DNA from: Prostheceraeus crozeri
Lineage: Eukaryota > Platyhelminthes > Polycladida > Euryleptidae
DNA: 64,000 nucleotides
Reading direction: 5' to 3'
Assembly (NCBI GenBank): GCA_907163375.1
Contig: CAJQUW010003636.1
Span: 310,001-374,000, forward strand
Position numbers and translations under genes: made by a program. Each line of letters begins with the position of its first letter. Positions within the stretch are counted from its first letter, which is position 1. The notes beneath the pieces are model-generated. The model searched no databases. It saw only the letters and a list, made by a program, of their open reading frames with translations, and was not told where the DNA came from. Of this stretch, positions 53,130 through 64,000 are shown piece after piece.

Positions 53130-53290
53130 AAATAGAATAGAATAGATAGAATAGATAAATCTTTATTGTCTCAATAAATCAATGAGCACATTACATAGAA
53201 AGGAAGTACATGACAAATGAGAAATGATAGGAGGAATAGTAATACGTACATGCTGTATGTAGAAGCAAAGTTAAAAAAAATACAAAAATT
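53130..53290 (-). mobile_element. Possible LINE 3' tail with AATAG pentamers
   Basis: The plus strand shows (ATAGA)n (53130-53156), then AAATCTTTATTGTCTCAATA. Read on the minus strand this is a 3' UTR with AATAAAGATTT followed by a TCTAT tail, a pattern common at LINE 3' ends. No coding part. Confidence 0.35.
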
Positions 53291-53449
53291 TCTCTCGGAG
53301 ACGCCTAGATTCCTAAAAAGAGGTAAAAGGTTTCCTTAAAGGTATCTTGAGTCTGTCAGACATATGTTTTTGGGATTATTGTTGTATATTTTTAGCGCCC
53401 AACTCCTGCCTATTGTGTTCTTTAATGCTCATAATCATGTCTTAAAAGA

Positions 53450-53470
53450 ATGTTCCCGCAGCGGGAATAT
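53450..53470. promoter_or_regulatory. Subterminal palindrome 3 of piggyBac
   Basis: ATGTTCCCG, CAG, CGGGAATAT, directly next to the 13-bp end (53471-53483). Confidence 0.55.
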
Positions 53471-53487
53471 GGTCGTTAATGGGTTAA

Positions 53488-55317
53488 TGTTGAGTGGGCC
53501 ACTGTGTCCCTATGTGCGCAATAGAAGGGTAGACATTTTATTATAACATAACATTCTGCTCCATGATCTGGGATCAATTTATTGAGATTTTAATTTGAAG
53601 AATTTAACATGCGTGTAGTCGATGAATGTTTGTTCAGTACAGTGTAGACTAACTTTGATCAACAAGCTTTCTATAAATTTTCAAGGTCAGGGATCAGTCA
53701 ATGTGTGTTTCTGGTTATATAAATACTAAAAAGTCGCAGATTGTCTTCTATGTAAAGATGTGGGATCAACCATGCATTGTGATGGAAGCTGAAGCCCAGA
53801 TCGAGCTCTAGGCCTCGTACTTTTGCTGTTAGTCCAGTTAAAAATGTTTTTATGAAATTATTTGCACTCCCAGAGTGTTCCCGATTTATTAAACAGATTT
53901 ATAGATTTGAAATAGATTCCCGCTTTATGCACAAGAGAAGGATTTATTAAAGTTGATTTTCAGACTTTTTAATGGGTATTCTGTCAAATGAGATGGATAT
54001 TTTTTTATGCGAGTGCAAAATATTTGACGAAATCAATAGGTTATGTATCACTTTATAATATTTTTAGTAGAAATGACGTATGGTTGATCTCCATTTGACA
54101 TGCTGCACGAAAGCCTCACGTGATGCCATAAAAGATTTCGTCGTCACAACGACATTGCGAAGTTAATATTCAAATGCACTCTAATTACTCAAAAAGATCC
54201 AAGAAGTTCGGTAAGGTTTAATGATATTATTTTGACGTATGAAGAAGAATTGGTGATGCCAAGATTCTTACAGTCCAAAATCCTAAGCAAAAGAAATGAT
54301 GTTCTATTGCATTCAAGGTTTCATCTCGAAGCATCGAAATGACGGCAAATTATTCTGCGGAAAAAAGTGAAGCAACTATATCATGCATTCTAAACTCATA
54401 ATTGGTACATTATACAAAAATAATTGGCATATTGATGGACCTGTTTACACTCTTTATGGCACCCATTACGGAAATGTACCAAATATGTCGATTGTTCTCT
54501 TGACTGTATATTTGATTGAGATCTGTATTTTCTCTATGCGCTTACCGACCTCCTTATCAATGAAAATATGTTCCTAAGTAATACTGCACATATTTCCCCT
54601 TGAGGAGATGTTTGGCTGTAGATTCTACGACGGCTTTTATTATGCACACAAGGGGTGCCTTTTGTTGTGTTTAGCACTCCTGTTGAAGTACTTCATATGT
54701 CATTGCTTCATATTTCACTATAACCTTCGAATATCTGAAAACTTCTGACGCTTGGGTCTGTTTGCCTCAAATTTTCATATGCAAAGAAAACATCAACCAC
54801 ACATTTGGCTCCTGCAAATTGAACTGTTTAGAAATGCAATTAAGCCTATGGCAAAATTTATGGAAACTGAGGCTACTAATGGTCCACTTCATCACGTAGT
54901 AGAGCAGGGGAAGTTCTGACTGAAGTCACAGAGGTACGAGTATTTTGCTGTTATATTTTCTCATAAAGAAATAATAGAAATAATATATAGATTGTAATAG
55001 TCTGCGGCAATTACTCGACTATTTGAATTCTAGTGCCACTGTGAGAAGAGTGGAATTTACTAAAAAGTTATCATTTTTATAGTTGACTCTTAATGCAGAT
55101 TTGTTGATAGGTTCATTTTCAAAAATGATCGTGCAGTCAAAACTCCATCATTTCCACGTTTACAGGCAAAATATAGCACTAAAAACTGCTCAATTATCAA
55201 TCTTGTGTTTTATTGACCACAGCACTATGATGGATGCATTTAAAAATGTGCTTCGAATAATCAATATAATAAAATACCATCACAGTGAATAGGAAGATGT
55301 ATTGGAAAACTTTAAAA
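53488..55317. other. Gene-free stretch
   Basis: 1.8 kb of AT-rich sequence with frames under 70 codons. Nothing recognised. Confidence 0.4.
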
Positions 55318-55390
55318 AATATAAAGTCACAACGTTTCGGGTGATTACACTTTCATTGTTACATCATCATTGTGATGAAGAATCTGAACA
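55318..55390 (-). mobile_element. Penelope-like tail remnant
   Basis: The minus strand reads TGATGATGTAACAATGAAAG, then ATCACCCGAAACGTTGTGAC, the order seen in PLE hammerhead tails (TGATGA ... CCGAAACG). No paired stem I was found and no coding part lies upstream. Confidence 0.35.
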
Positions 55391-56188
55391 ACTGATTGTT
55401 CTATCTGTTGAAATGTAAATAGTGAAATGATTTAGTCATTTGATGTATAATAAATATTTAATTTTTTGTCTTCAATGTATCAGGGAACTTTCCTTCAGCA
55501 CGCTATTAAGAAATTTTGTATAATTGGCCATGACGATCATACTGACGTGTCAAGTACGTCTGGGGAAAAATCCGGCCGTCGGCTGGCGACTTTTTCGAAG
55601 GATAAATAATTAATTTAGAAACTGGCCGCCGGCCGAGCACCTTGGAAAAATAAATAATTAGTAGAAGGCTGAGTTTACAGTCTTTATTGCACTCCTTCAT
55701 TGGAATGCATTAGCACATAGAGTTTTTCATTCTCTAAACGGTAAAAAAACGAATATGTCAAACGAATATTATTTCTTGCATTTCAGCAATCTCAAGAACA
55801 ATAACTACACTATGAAGAAACGCTAGATGCACCATAGGACACTTATCTTTTACCGGAATGCACTAACGGTTACTTACTCACTTATTTGGGGGCCGCAGTC
55901 CGTATGCTCGCAGGCTATTCTTATTGCCACTTGGTAGTTGTTTCGTTCTTCCATTTCCTCGTCTCCGGTATGTAATTGTTACTATACCTTTTCCCAGTCA
56001 CCAAAATGTAGAGGCTCACGATAGGCGCCTGAGGGACGTTTCTGATGACTAATTTTACTTGATTCAAGATGATCAATGAAACTGACACACTTCACATCGA
56101 AATTCGCGCTCAATAGCGATCCCTAGTCGAAAGAAAAGCTGTAGGATTGTAGGTTTTTGTTGCACAGGGAATTTATAATAAGTTGTTG
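55391..56188. other. Gene-free stretch
   Basis: A CCGGCCG-rich piece at 55570-55640 resembles sequence at 59925-59990 (TAGAAAC, GGCCG, then TTAAATAATT), in direct orientation. Family unknown. Confidence 0.35.
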
Positions 56189-56399
56189 ATCTTTGCCAGG
56201 GGTTCCCAACCTGGAGTACGCCAAGGAATTTTGAGGGGTGCGTAGATTATGGGATATTTATTATAATTCAATTTTACTTTGATTACTTTCCTGTTAACGG
56301 TTCAGTTGAACTGTTAAATATACTGCCTTATCTAACAATAGAACAATGAAAACATGCAACATATAAAATTGTCCAATAAATGATAACAAAATCTGCTGC

Positions 56400-56870
56400 C
56401 GCAAAAATGTGATCTACCAACTTAAATGCGAGAAATGTAATGGATATTACATCGGAAGCACAATCAGAGAACTACACATCAGATGCAGAGAACATAAGAA
56501 CAATACTAACTCGTCACTAAACAATAATCTTTGATTATGTAAAACTTACAACTTTTCAACTACCATTCTTGCCTATGACCGAGATGAAGCCAATTTGCGC
56601 CTACGAGAAGCAATGCTCATTCACAAACTGAAGCCAATAATTAACAACAAAACAGAATTAGAGTGCTACAAAAGACTTCCTCTTCACCTAGTGATTCGAT
56701 CTTTTCTAGATCTCATCAATAGTCATTAAGTCATTTTTCACATTACCTTCCTTTTCTACATTTGTATGCTTATATGTATTTTGTATTTTTTGATAGTAAT
56801 ATTTCTATAGTCAGATAAATTACTATTGTAGTGAATGCTATGCGGTATTATTTCATTGATGCCTGCCCAG
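56400..56870 (+). pseudogene. Penelope-like GIY-YIG C-terminal fragment
   Basis: Reads VIYQLKCEKCNGYYIGSTIR, ELHIRCREHKN, then ANLRLREAMLIHKLKPIINN and KTELECYKR: zinc-like CEKC, YIG strand, R..H helix and the E-containing helix near the end. One in-frame stop lies between the halves (near 56535). A third PLE family by sequence. Confidence 0.75.
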
Positions 56871-56900
56871 AGCCGGCAACAATCGCCATTGTTGCCGGCT
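56871..56900. other. Perfect 13-bp hairpin
   Basis: AGCCGGCAACAAT, CGCC loop, ATTGTTGCCGGCT. It lies after the PLE fragment where other copies have the ribozyme stem II, and TGAAAT follows 2 bases later, so it may be a hammerhead relic. GC-rich in an AT-rich setting. Confidence 0.5.
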
Positions 56901-57042
56901 TCTGAAATATAGACCACTATCTATGTATGTAGCCAGAGACATGGATTTCTATATAGTATAGTAAATCGGGATGAGACACTACCGATATCTACATACATTA
57001 GTAGTCCAGTTTTGAAGACAGTTGATTGCTAAGTATCACGAT

Positions 57043-57240
57043 TATATGTACTTTGTCAAAGTGACTTTCAAATGTGTTGTCGATGGTTGTAGCACAAATT
57101 GTAGAACCCAAACAGATCAAAACAAGATCATACTATTTCATTTCATTGTTTCCCAAAAGACGCTGAAAGATTCAGGAAAATATTAGCTGCAAAATATTCG
57201 AGAATTTGAAGAGGGAATTTGGAATCACATAATATCAAGA
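57043..57240 (+). pseudogene. THAP domain first exon, inverted duplicate
   Basis: YFVKVTFKCVVDGCSTNCRT, as in the right arm. The second half (FHCFPKDAER-like) lies in a shifted frame. 12 or so bp present in the right arm near GSSTFC are missing here. Confidence 0.65.
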
Positions 57241-57559
57241 ATGTCTACTCGCACAACAACTAGTGCATGAATGTTTCTTTACATCATTCCACGAGTTTTA
57301 CTTATGGTTTTGATAGAGGATAGATTGTGCAGTAAGCAACTGACTGAAGTTGTAGAATTTTAGGAGCCATCCATTTCAATCGTTCTTAACAAACAAATTT
57401 GTATAAATCGATCGCTTATTTTAAGAAAAATACATGAGAATTTGATAGACGACTTCTGCACCTTTCGAATACAGACTTGGACGGATAGCCTATACATCCA
57501 GATTTCCATACTGATATGTAATTTTTCATACAACAATTGACGAATCCAATTTCAAATCA

Positions 57560-58405
57560 TCACAATGGAGTTCTTGCCAACAAGTGCAAAGAAGTTTTTT
57601 GAAAACTTTGTATTAGTTCTTGTAGATAAGCATTTTTCTGGCTTTCTTTATGCGGATTTTCAATAAATTCCAGGCTTTTATGGTCATGTCCATCAGAGAA
57701 TTTGTCGATAGAATCAAACCATCGCGAGAAACTACAGCAAATAATCCTGTTCATCTACTACGTTAAAGCAGTGTCGGACGAGGTCTCTCCTCACTTCATT
57801 TGAATCAAATAACACGAAGTTCTACAATTTTTAATGATGACTTTTCTGATTATAAATCCATCGAAGCTTTCCATATAATGCCTTTCTTCTTAAGTCCGAG
57901 TTTGTGGGTTCAGGCATGATTAAAAAAAATCTTGAAAAAATCCAAATTAATTGATTCTGAGAGATCAGCAGCAGCGGTCAAAGCTTTGGGACACTTCAGA
58001 ATGCTTAGAAAAAAATCATTTTGCTCTTTCTGCATCAGTTACATCCTTTACAGATATCAAATTTTTTCCACATGAAGACTATCGATACCAGCTGAAACGG
58101 CACTCGAATGAATTTGTCCGAAGAGATCATACTTAGAGCCACAGAAAGATATGAACCACTTATTACACTGAAAGGGTTTTGGTGAACTGGATCATGTCGT
58201 AAAGCGACTCTCTACTCAGGCTAAGAGATTTTGAGACCACCCAAGCTTCTAGCATGACAACAAGGAAACGTTCCAGATAATCAAGTTTGCAATTCTGAAT
58301 TAATTTTATAGGATCGGAATGCTCACTTCGTTTATGAAGTCCCATCGTTGGAGTCTTTAGATTAATCACGTCAATAAAACAACGGAAAATTTGGAGCGCT
58401 ACCAA
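57560..58405 (-). pseudogene. P-type transposase, C-terminal fragments
   Basis: The minus strand reads FRCFIDVINLKTPTMGLHKR, SEHSDPI ... LERFLVVMLEAW. This aligns with FIRFLKLINRIWTIWNIKSP ... HKRLPDANPI ... LLQFADFFNNWE of the copy at 24.75 kb. Further down, RWFDSIDKFSDGHDHKSLEF is a later part. Between them the frame is broken several times; the catalytic middle of the enzyme is missing. Confidence 0.55.
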
Positions 58406-58639
58406 AATGTCAATGAAGTTGTATTGCTCCAGTCCTTGAATGGCTAATTCGTGTGAGAAAGAATGACTTAAAAGAGCTGAACTTTTCTATGTTCCATTTG
58501 AATGTTGTACAACATAACTACGTGCTATTATTAACTGTCTTGACTTTTCGATATAGTAGAGTTCCTTGTTATCAGACAACTTTCCTAGAATGAAGTTGCT
58601 ATAGTTGAATCAACTGGGAGCAAATTCAGCGGATTTTAA

Positions 58640-58930
58640 TAAGTTGTCGTGCGAGTAGATAGATGTTCTTGATATTATGTGTTTCCAAATTCCCTCTTCA
58701 AATTCTCGAATATTTTGCAGCCAATATTTTCCTGTATCTTTCAGCGTCTTTTGGGAAACAATGAAATGAAATAGTGTGATCTTGTTTTGATCTGTTGATG
58801 ATGCAGAATGTAGATGATCCTGTTTGGGTTCTACAATTTGTGCTACAACCATCGACAACACATTTGAAAGTCACTTTGACAAAGTACTTATAATCCTGAT
58901 ACTTAGCAATCAACTGTCTTCAAAACTGGA
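58640..58930 (-). pseudogene. THAP domain first exon, natural copy
   Basis: The frame reads YFVKVTFKCVVDGCSTNCRT (Cys pair of the C2CH finger), then ISFHCFPKDAERYRKILAAK with the conserved FHxFPKD. It stops shortly after AAKYSRI, where the intron would be expected. Complements the transposase at 23209, which has the second THAP half (VCSEHF, PSIF) but lacks this one. Confidence 0.7.
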
Positions 58931-59079
58931 CTACTAATGTATGTAGATATCGGTAGTGTCTCATCCCGATATACTATACCAGAAATATGGAAATCCATGC
59001 CAGAGAAGTCCACAGACTTCTACATGTGCATGAATCATAGCACGCATTCACTACAATAGCAATCATGCCTAGCTTTTTC

Positions 59080-59147
59080 AAGCATCAATGATCTTTACAG
59101 CCTCGGCCGCTATGCGGCCTCGGCTATACGACTCAAATTGATGCTTT
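59080..59147. other. Nested hairpin
   Basis: The outer AGCATCAAT pairs with ATTGATGCT; the inner AGCC, GGCCGC pairs with GCGGCC, GGCT around a TAT loop. Located just outside the P element. Possibly another PLE-tail relic; function unknown. Confidence 0.45.
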
Positions 59148-60125
59148 CAAAATCTATGCATGATTGATATATTGCTATTGGTAAGATGTAGCCCAATACT
59201 ATTATCTGTCGCATATTTCTATTCCTTCTTTTCCCTACTGAAATTTGTTAACATAGTTTTATACATTTACTAGATTTCTTATCTACTCCCTTATTTCCTA
59301 TGTTAATGTGAAATTTGAATTAATGACTTTTGGATCTATGCTTAATTCCTTTTTCTCTGATGATGATTGCCGAATAGCAACCGACATTAATTATACCTAA
59401 ATTAAATTACATCGTTAAGACCTTGGCTCTTCCTCAACCATTTTAACAATGAACTGTTAAACTTTGTGCGCATTCCGCATTGGATTGTCATCATCTGACC
59501 TTGAAGCAACCGTTGCTAATTAGCGACCACCAACTCGACCCCAACCACATACTTATATGAATGCAGATTCTCCACCAAAGTAATGATTAAAAGCAAACAA
59601 AGAGCTTGTTTGATGTTGGAGCAATGACTTTCGCTGCGCTTGTGTTGTTACACAAGCGCGCATCAGTTACGCCTAGTTAAATTTTTATGTAGTTAAATTA
59701 CGAATTTCGTATATTTCTATGCGTAATTAAATTTTAATATGATTGGATTCTTGCTATTTTTCAATGTGTAGGTGAGGGTACGCGGAATAATGAAAAATCC
59801 TATGATTTTCTACTTTGGAGCACGCAACTTAAAAAGGTTGGGAACCCTGATCTAAGCAATGTAATAGAAATAAGAAGTGAAGGTACTGACCGATCATTTG
59901 GCCTTCATCAATCATCAGGCTTCAGAAATGATTGATTTAGAAACCACCCACCGGCCGGCCGCCACGGAAAATTAAATAATTGCGGTTTTTTGCCAGTATA
60001 GTATTATTCTGCAGGTAGTTAAGTCTGATGATTATTTACTTTAGCAAACTCATGACATTGTAGTTTATTTCGATAATGTACTACCTGGGTTGGACGTATC
60101 CTTGAATAAGGCACATTGATGTATT

Positions 60126-60525
60126 ATGATTCTTCTCAAAAATGCTTTTTGCTGCTTCAAACCTCGTCCGAACACTGCCAAAACCACTGGCTTGATTTTT
60201 TACGAAAGAAATTTTAAAGATGTTTTTAATGTTGAGATACACATTGCTAGCGTTAACTTCAAATTGAGTGTCAAAGTTTTGGGTGTCATTTTGAATGGCT
60301 TTTTTGGGATGGAAAGATATACCTTATAGAGAATAAGTGTGTTTGAAACTGTACACGGCGCCTCAAGAGTTCATCCACGTTTACAACGCGTTGATACGCT
60401 CCCTTATAGAATACGCTTTTCTATCATTCATCAGTTTGTCCGAAGTTATCGAATCCGCTGCCTCAAAATATAAGGTTGTTCAAACATTACCTATCTGTAT
60501 CAAAGAGGAACTACTTCTGCCTTGA
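60126..60525 (+). pseudogene. LINE reverse transcriptase C-terminal fragment
   Basis: Two frames: KTTGLIFYERNF ... VKVLGVILNGFFGMERY (ILGV-type block), then a frame change near 60330 and KLYTAPQEFIHVYNALIRSL, IEYAFLSFISLSEVIESAA. Order matches the post-catalytic part of CR1/L2-like ORF2 (VYHALIRSVIEYS in the copy at 4.0 kb). 5'-truncated, old. Confidence 0.65.
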
Positions 60526-61064
60526 AACTATTCAAACAAGTTGAGTCCGCATAAAGTTCCATGAAGTTCTCATTTCCACGGTACTTGGCTGGTGGATAAT
60601 TCTCTGTGCCTCTCTGCTGTACATCTGTACGTCGCAAAACCTTCTCCCCAAGAGTATACATCTTAAAGTCATCTACCTATCACGATTGATGTAGTTCTTT
60701 TACTTGCTCCTGGTCAATTTTTATTTGTTCACATACATATATCAATTGAAGAAATTCAATTGATTTGTAACCACTGATTTCTACGTGTGATTTGAGTCAA
60801 TATATGCATTCTCTCAAGATTTAGATAGAAAACAATCCTGTGTGTAATATCTCACTCTATGAGATTGGACATATTTCTATTCTTTAACTTTGTTTGAATA
60901 TGTTCATGGTTTGAATACACACTCAGTTTTCTTATGCGTGTACGCTGTGTTTTTAGCCGAGAACCCATGTACCTTTTATACTGTGCATGCTAATGTGTAT
61001 ACTGATTAATACAGCATAGAGGTGTAAAGATAGCAGCTTAGATTAAATCAGATCAGATATTACA
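60526..61064. other. Gene-free stretch
   Basis: Possibly the rest of the LINE and then the leader of the following retroelement. No clear long terminal repeat could be delimited because the partner copy lies outside the window. Confidence 0.35.
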
Positions 61065-64000
61065 ATGGCGACGGGAACGGCTACTACAGCAATAGAGAAC
61101 CGTGATTTGAGAGCCACACCTTTTCACCCTATCGGCGATGCTGCTGCCACAGGCATGCAGTGGGAAGAGTGGATAGAGGGGATTGACACTGAATTCAGAT
61201 TTCGTAGGATTAGTGATCCAGAAGATAGAAAGGATGCTGCCCTGATTTACGGAGGGCCAGAGATAAGGCGTTTGGCTAAGCACCTCCCAGACCCCACCAC
61301 TTTACCCAAGGGTGTGACAAAAGATGTATACACCACACTGAAATGTAAGCTAGACAATCATTTCATGAGAAAGATTAATACCCAGCATATGAAGTTTCTG
61401 TTTAACAAGATGCGTAAAATAGGCAATACCCAATAATACCAAAAATACCCAATAGGCATGAACCAATGGGTAATTATGCTGCGCGACTTAGAGAAAAAGC
61501 CAATTATTGTGATTTTGTTGATAGTGATGACAGGATACTTGAGCACATTATTCAAACCACTGATGACAAGACACTTATCAAAAACGCTGTGAATAAAAGA
61601 TGGAAACTCGATCAGCTTCTAGAGGAAGCGCAGCAGATGGAGGCCATGACAGATCAACTTAACGACATGAAATTATCGGAAGATAGGGATTCCATAACCA
61701 TCGCGAAAATCAGAAATCGTCCACATAGCTCGAAACAAGCTAGGCCTTATTTTAGCAAGCTAAACCAAAACAGGACCTCCTGCGGTTATTGTGGTCAGTC
61801 AGGCACACACGAGAAGGGGAGAAATTGTCATTACGAAGAAAATGTCTTACGGCAAGAAATGTCATAAGTGCGGCGGGTTGAACCACTGGGCCAATGTTTG
61901 TAAATCCAGCAAGCCTAACCAGAATCAGAGCCAGAGGGTTAATAAGCAGAAGAAATCCGTTAGGAAGTTGGAAGAAGCAGAGAACGAAACTAGTTCAGAT
62001 GATGATTTTTTTCGCGTGAAACAGATAGGCATGCAAAAGAAATCCCAGAAATTTGACAAATTGATTACTGTTCATGTCGCAGATGTGAAAACACTTATAG
62101 AACCTGACACAGGCTCAGAAGTCAATGTCATGGATGAGCACCAGTTCAAAGCACTGACCAACAGATCATCAAGTACACTAGTACTGAAACCTTCCACTGT
62201 TAGGTTGAAAGCCGTCCAGAAAGAGCTTCTAGTGAAGGGAGAGATAGAGACCACTATCAAGAACATAACTTGCGGAACGACTGCTAAATTCGTTATCGTC
62301 AAGGGCAGACTAGAATCTCCACCCCTACTAAGCAGAGACACCTTAGAAACATTAGGGATGTTGAAGATAAATCCCCACGGTAAATTCGCCCGCGAGAATC
62401 ACCTCAGGATACGCCTCATTAAGAATGAGCCTACAGATCGCGAGGCAATATCAGCGGAGTACGAGGAAGTCTTCGAGGGCATAGGCCACATCCGAGACAA
62501 GAAGAATGACCTCGAGATATATGCACACTTCCACATGAAAGATGACGCAGAACCGATCGCACAGAAGCCCAGACCAGTCCCATTCTACCTCCAGAAGCCA
62601 CTCAAAGCATTGCTAGATGAATGTGTAGAAAATGGAATTTACGAGCGCGTCCCAGATAATGAAGCCATTAGTTGGTGTTCACCATTAGTCATCATGCTGA
62701 AGTCAAGATACCGAGATGAACAAGAATTACAGTCCAATATGATCCGTGCATGCATAGATCTGAGAGCACCAAATAAGGCCATGGAAAGAAACAGTATCAC
62801 TCAGGGCACCACAGTCGAGGATTTTACCCACAAATTCAGTGAATGCAAGATATTTTCGAAACTTGACATGAATCAAGGTTACCACCAGCTTAGCCTTCAT
62901 CCAAAGTCGAGAAACATTGCCACGTTCAGCACACCTTGGGGTAACATGCGCCCAACCAGATTGATATTTGGAGCAAAATCAGCCCAAGATAGCTTCGACG
63001 AAGTTGTTTGCCGAATATTCGGCAATATCCCCAACTGTTTGAACCATAGAGACGACATCCTCATTGGCGGCAGAGACGAAGAGGAGCATGCTAAAGCCCT
63101 GAAACAGGTCTTAAATCAAGCGAGAGATTTTGGCATCACATTCAACCGTCAGAAATCTCAGTTCGGTCTGAAAGAGATAGAATTTTACGGCTATAAGTTC
63201 TCTGACGATGGACTGCGACCAGCTCCCGAGAAGGTCAAAGCCATCAAGGAATGCAGCATACCGGAATCTAAGTCAGAAGTCCGCAGTTTTCTAGGAATGA
63301 CTGGTTATTTGTCAAAATTCATACCTAACTACTCGCACCTGACAGCTCCACTCCGTAACCTAACCCTGAAAGATAAGAAATTCCAGTGGACCGAGGTTGA
63401 AGACAAGGCATTTGAGAAACTAAAAGAGGCCATCACAGATGATGCTGCCGTGACATTCTTTAACCCTAGATACCCTATTATCGTGAGAACTGAAGCGAGC
63501 TTCCATGAAGGTCTATCGGCAGGATTATTCCAGAAGACAGAATCAGGCATCAAGCCAGTTCATTTCATTAGCAGGTCGATGACTAGCACGGAGAGAAACT
63601 ACAGCCAGACCGAGAAAGATGCGTTATGCGTCCGATGGGCGAAAAACAGATTTCGTATGTACTTGCTAGGTGCACCGAAGTTCAAGATAGTTTGTTCGCA
63701 CAAGCCACTGATTCCACTTTTCAACAAGACGAAAGTGAACTTACCACCACGTCTTGAGAGGTGGATCATGGACATGCAGGATGTGGACTACGAAATGATC
63801 TACGAACCGGGCAGAGATGAAAGAGACCCCTGGACTACCTCTCAAGGCATCCATTAACTGAGACAGCTTCAAACTCCACCGAACGATATGTCAGATGCAT
63901 AGTCACTCATGAACACACCGGCTTGAACAAGATTAGAAAAGAAACAGCTAGAGATCCACAACTGCAGAAGCTGAGAGAGACCATAAGGAGCGAATCATGG
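61065..64000 (+). mobile_element. Ty3/gypsy LTR retrotransposon fossil, 5' part
   Basis: Gag-like region first (61065-61867, ending in a CCHC-type zinc knuckle, HKCGGLNHWANVC, near 61865), then protease, reverse transcriptase and RNase H regions in the Ty3/gypsy order (to about 63860). Integrase and the 3' terminal repeat would lie beyond the window. The element looks broken, with about two to three interruptions of the reading frame in the visible part, yet long frames remain, so it is moderately young. No envelope-like region seen. Its codon use is less AT-rich than the surroundings. Confidence 0.85.

Larger units (their letters stand above)
50064..53483 (-). mobile_element. piggyBac element, nearly complete, 3.4 kb
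   Basis: Ends CCCATTAACGACC (50064) and GGTCGTTAATGGG (to 53483) are perfect 13-bp inverted repeats flanked by TTAA at 50060-50063 and 53484-53487. The transposase is on the minus strand. Three palindromes of the type ATGTTCCCG-N3-CGGGAACAT lie near the ends. A short LINE tail may be inserted at 53130-53290. Confidence 0.9.
56930..59015 (-). mobile_element. P-type (THAP) element with its 5' end duplicated in inverted form
   Basis: Left arm 56930-57250 and right arm 58625-59015 are inverted copies (over 300 bp, small differences). The right arm is the natural 5' end of a minus-strand transposase; the left arm is the same 5' end added beyond the 3' side. Outer sequence GCATGGATTTCCATA matches the end at 22907. 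P elements normally have ends near 30 bp; long ends built from coding sequence resemble Galileo-type foldback derivatives of the P group. Confidence 0.65.
56197..59849. mobile_element. hAT-like element, CAGGGGTTCCCAACC family, with PLE and P-type insertions
   Basis: Left CAGGGGTTCCCAACCTGGAG and right GGTTGGGAACCCTG are inverted (14 bp with one change). Flanks ATCTTTGC (56189-56196) and ATCTAAGC (59850-59857) match at six of eight positions. The inside is largely foreign: a PLE fragment and a P-type element. Confidence 0.6.

Noticed and set aside
60526-61064. 5' long terminal repeat of the Ty3/gypsy fossil
   Set aside because: The partner repeat is outside the window, so its borders cannot be set from this sequence.

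Overview
The window looks like one AT-rich, transposon-packed intergenic stretch of an animal nuclear genome, probably an invertebrate and perhaps marine. The evidence is the mix of elements: Penelope-like elements (PLEs) with GIY-YIG endonucleases, CR1/L2-like and RTE-like LINEs, P-type THAP transposases, piggyBac, PIF/Harbinger, several hAT families, CACTA-type MITEs and one Ty3/gypsy element. No convincing host protein gene was found. The only possible host RNA gene is a tRNA-Thr-like sequence near 42.0 kb, which may be tRNA-derived debris. The species cannot be told from the sequence.

Layout. 0-6.5 kb: tandem repeat, a CACTA MITE, a 786-bp MITE with perfect ends, a LINE fragment, and a short MITE split by a 1.1-kb hAT. 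6.6-11.1 kb: one hAT-bounded block that received at least five PLE insertions. One of these carries a canonical hammerhead ribozyme (8063-8117), and another is a head-to-head pair with 530-bp near-identical arms. 11.4-12.9 kb: a foldback-like element with 76-bp terminal tandem units, split by a CACTA MITE. 13-22 kb: minisatellites, a tRNA-derived SINE, two hAT elements with perfect 8-bp target duplications, and a LINE tail. 22.9-25.8 kb: a P-type transposase. 27.6-30.0 kb: a three-level nest (outer hAT-like, hAT, PLE pair). 30.6-32.2 kb: a second foldback-like copy split by a hAT. 32.3-36.2 kb: a nearly full-length CR1-like LINE on the minus strand, with a tRNA-like promoter just before its ORF1. 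40.7-48.6 kb: a TTAA-bounded, possibly piggyBac-derived block with the tRNA-like gene and a CR1-like LINE. That LINE is split by a PLE pair (11-bp target duplication) and by a Harbinger derivative with a MADF exon. 49-53.5 kb: piggyBac remains and a TTAA-bounded piggyBac with a nearly whole transposase. 56.2-59.8 kb: a hAT holding a PLE and a P element whose THAP-bearing end is duplicated in inverted orientation. 60.1-64 kb: a LINE fragment and a Ty3/gypsy fossil running off the window.

How the pieces fit. The recurring theme is insertion into insertion, read from target duplications and interrupted reading frames. The most striking recurring structure is the PLE tail joined head-to-head with an inverted copy of itself (five cases in five different PLE families). 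Most of these tails hold hammerhead-like folds, and the best-formed ones share a 4-nt self-complementary stem III. All boundaries and families were read by eye. No alignment, folding or database search was run.
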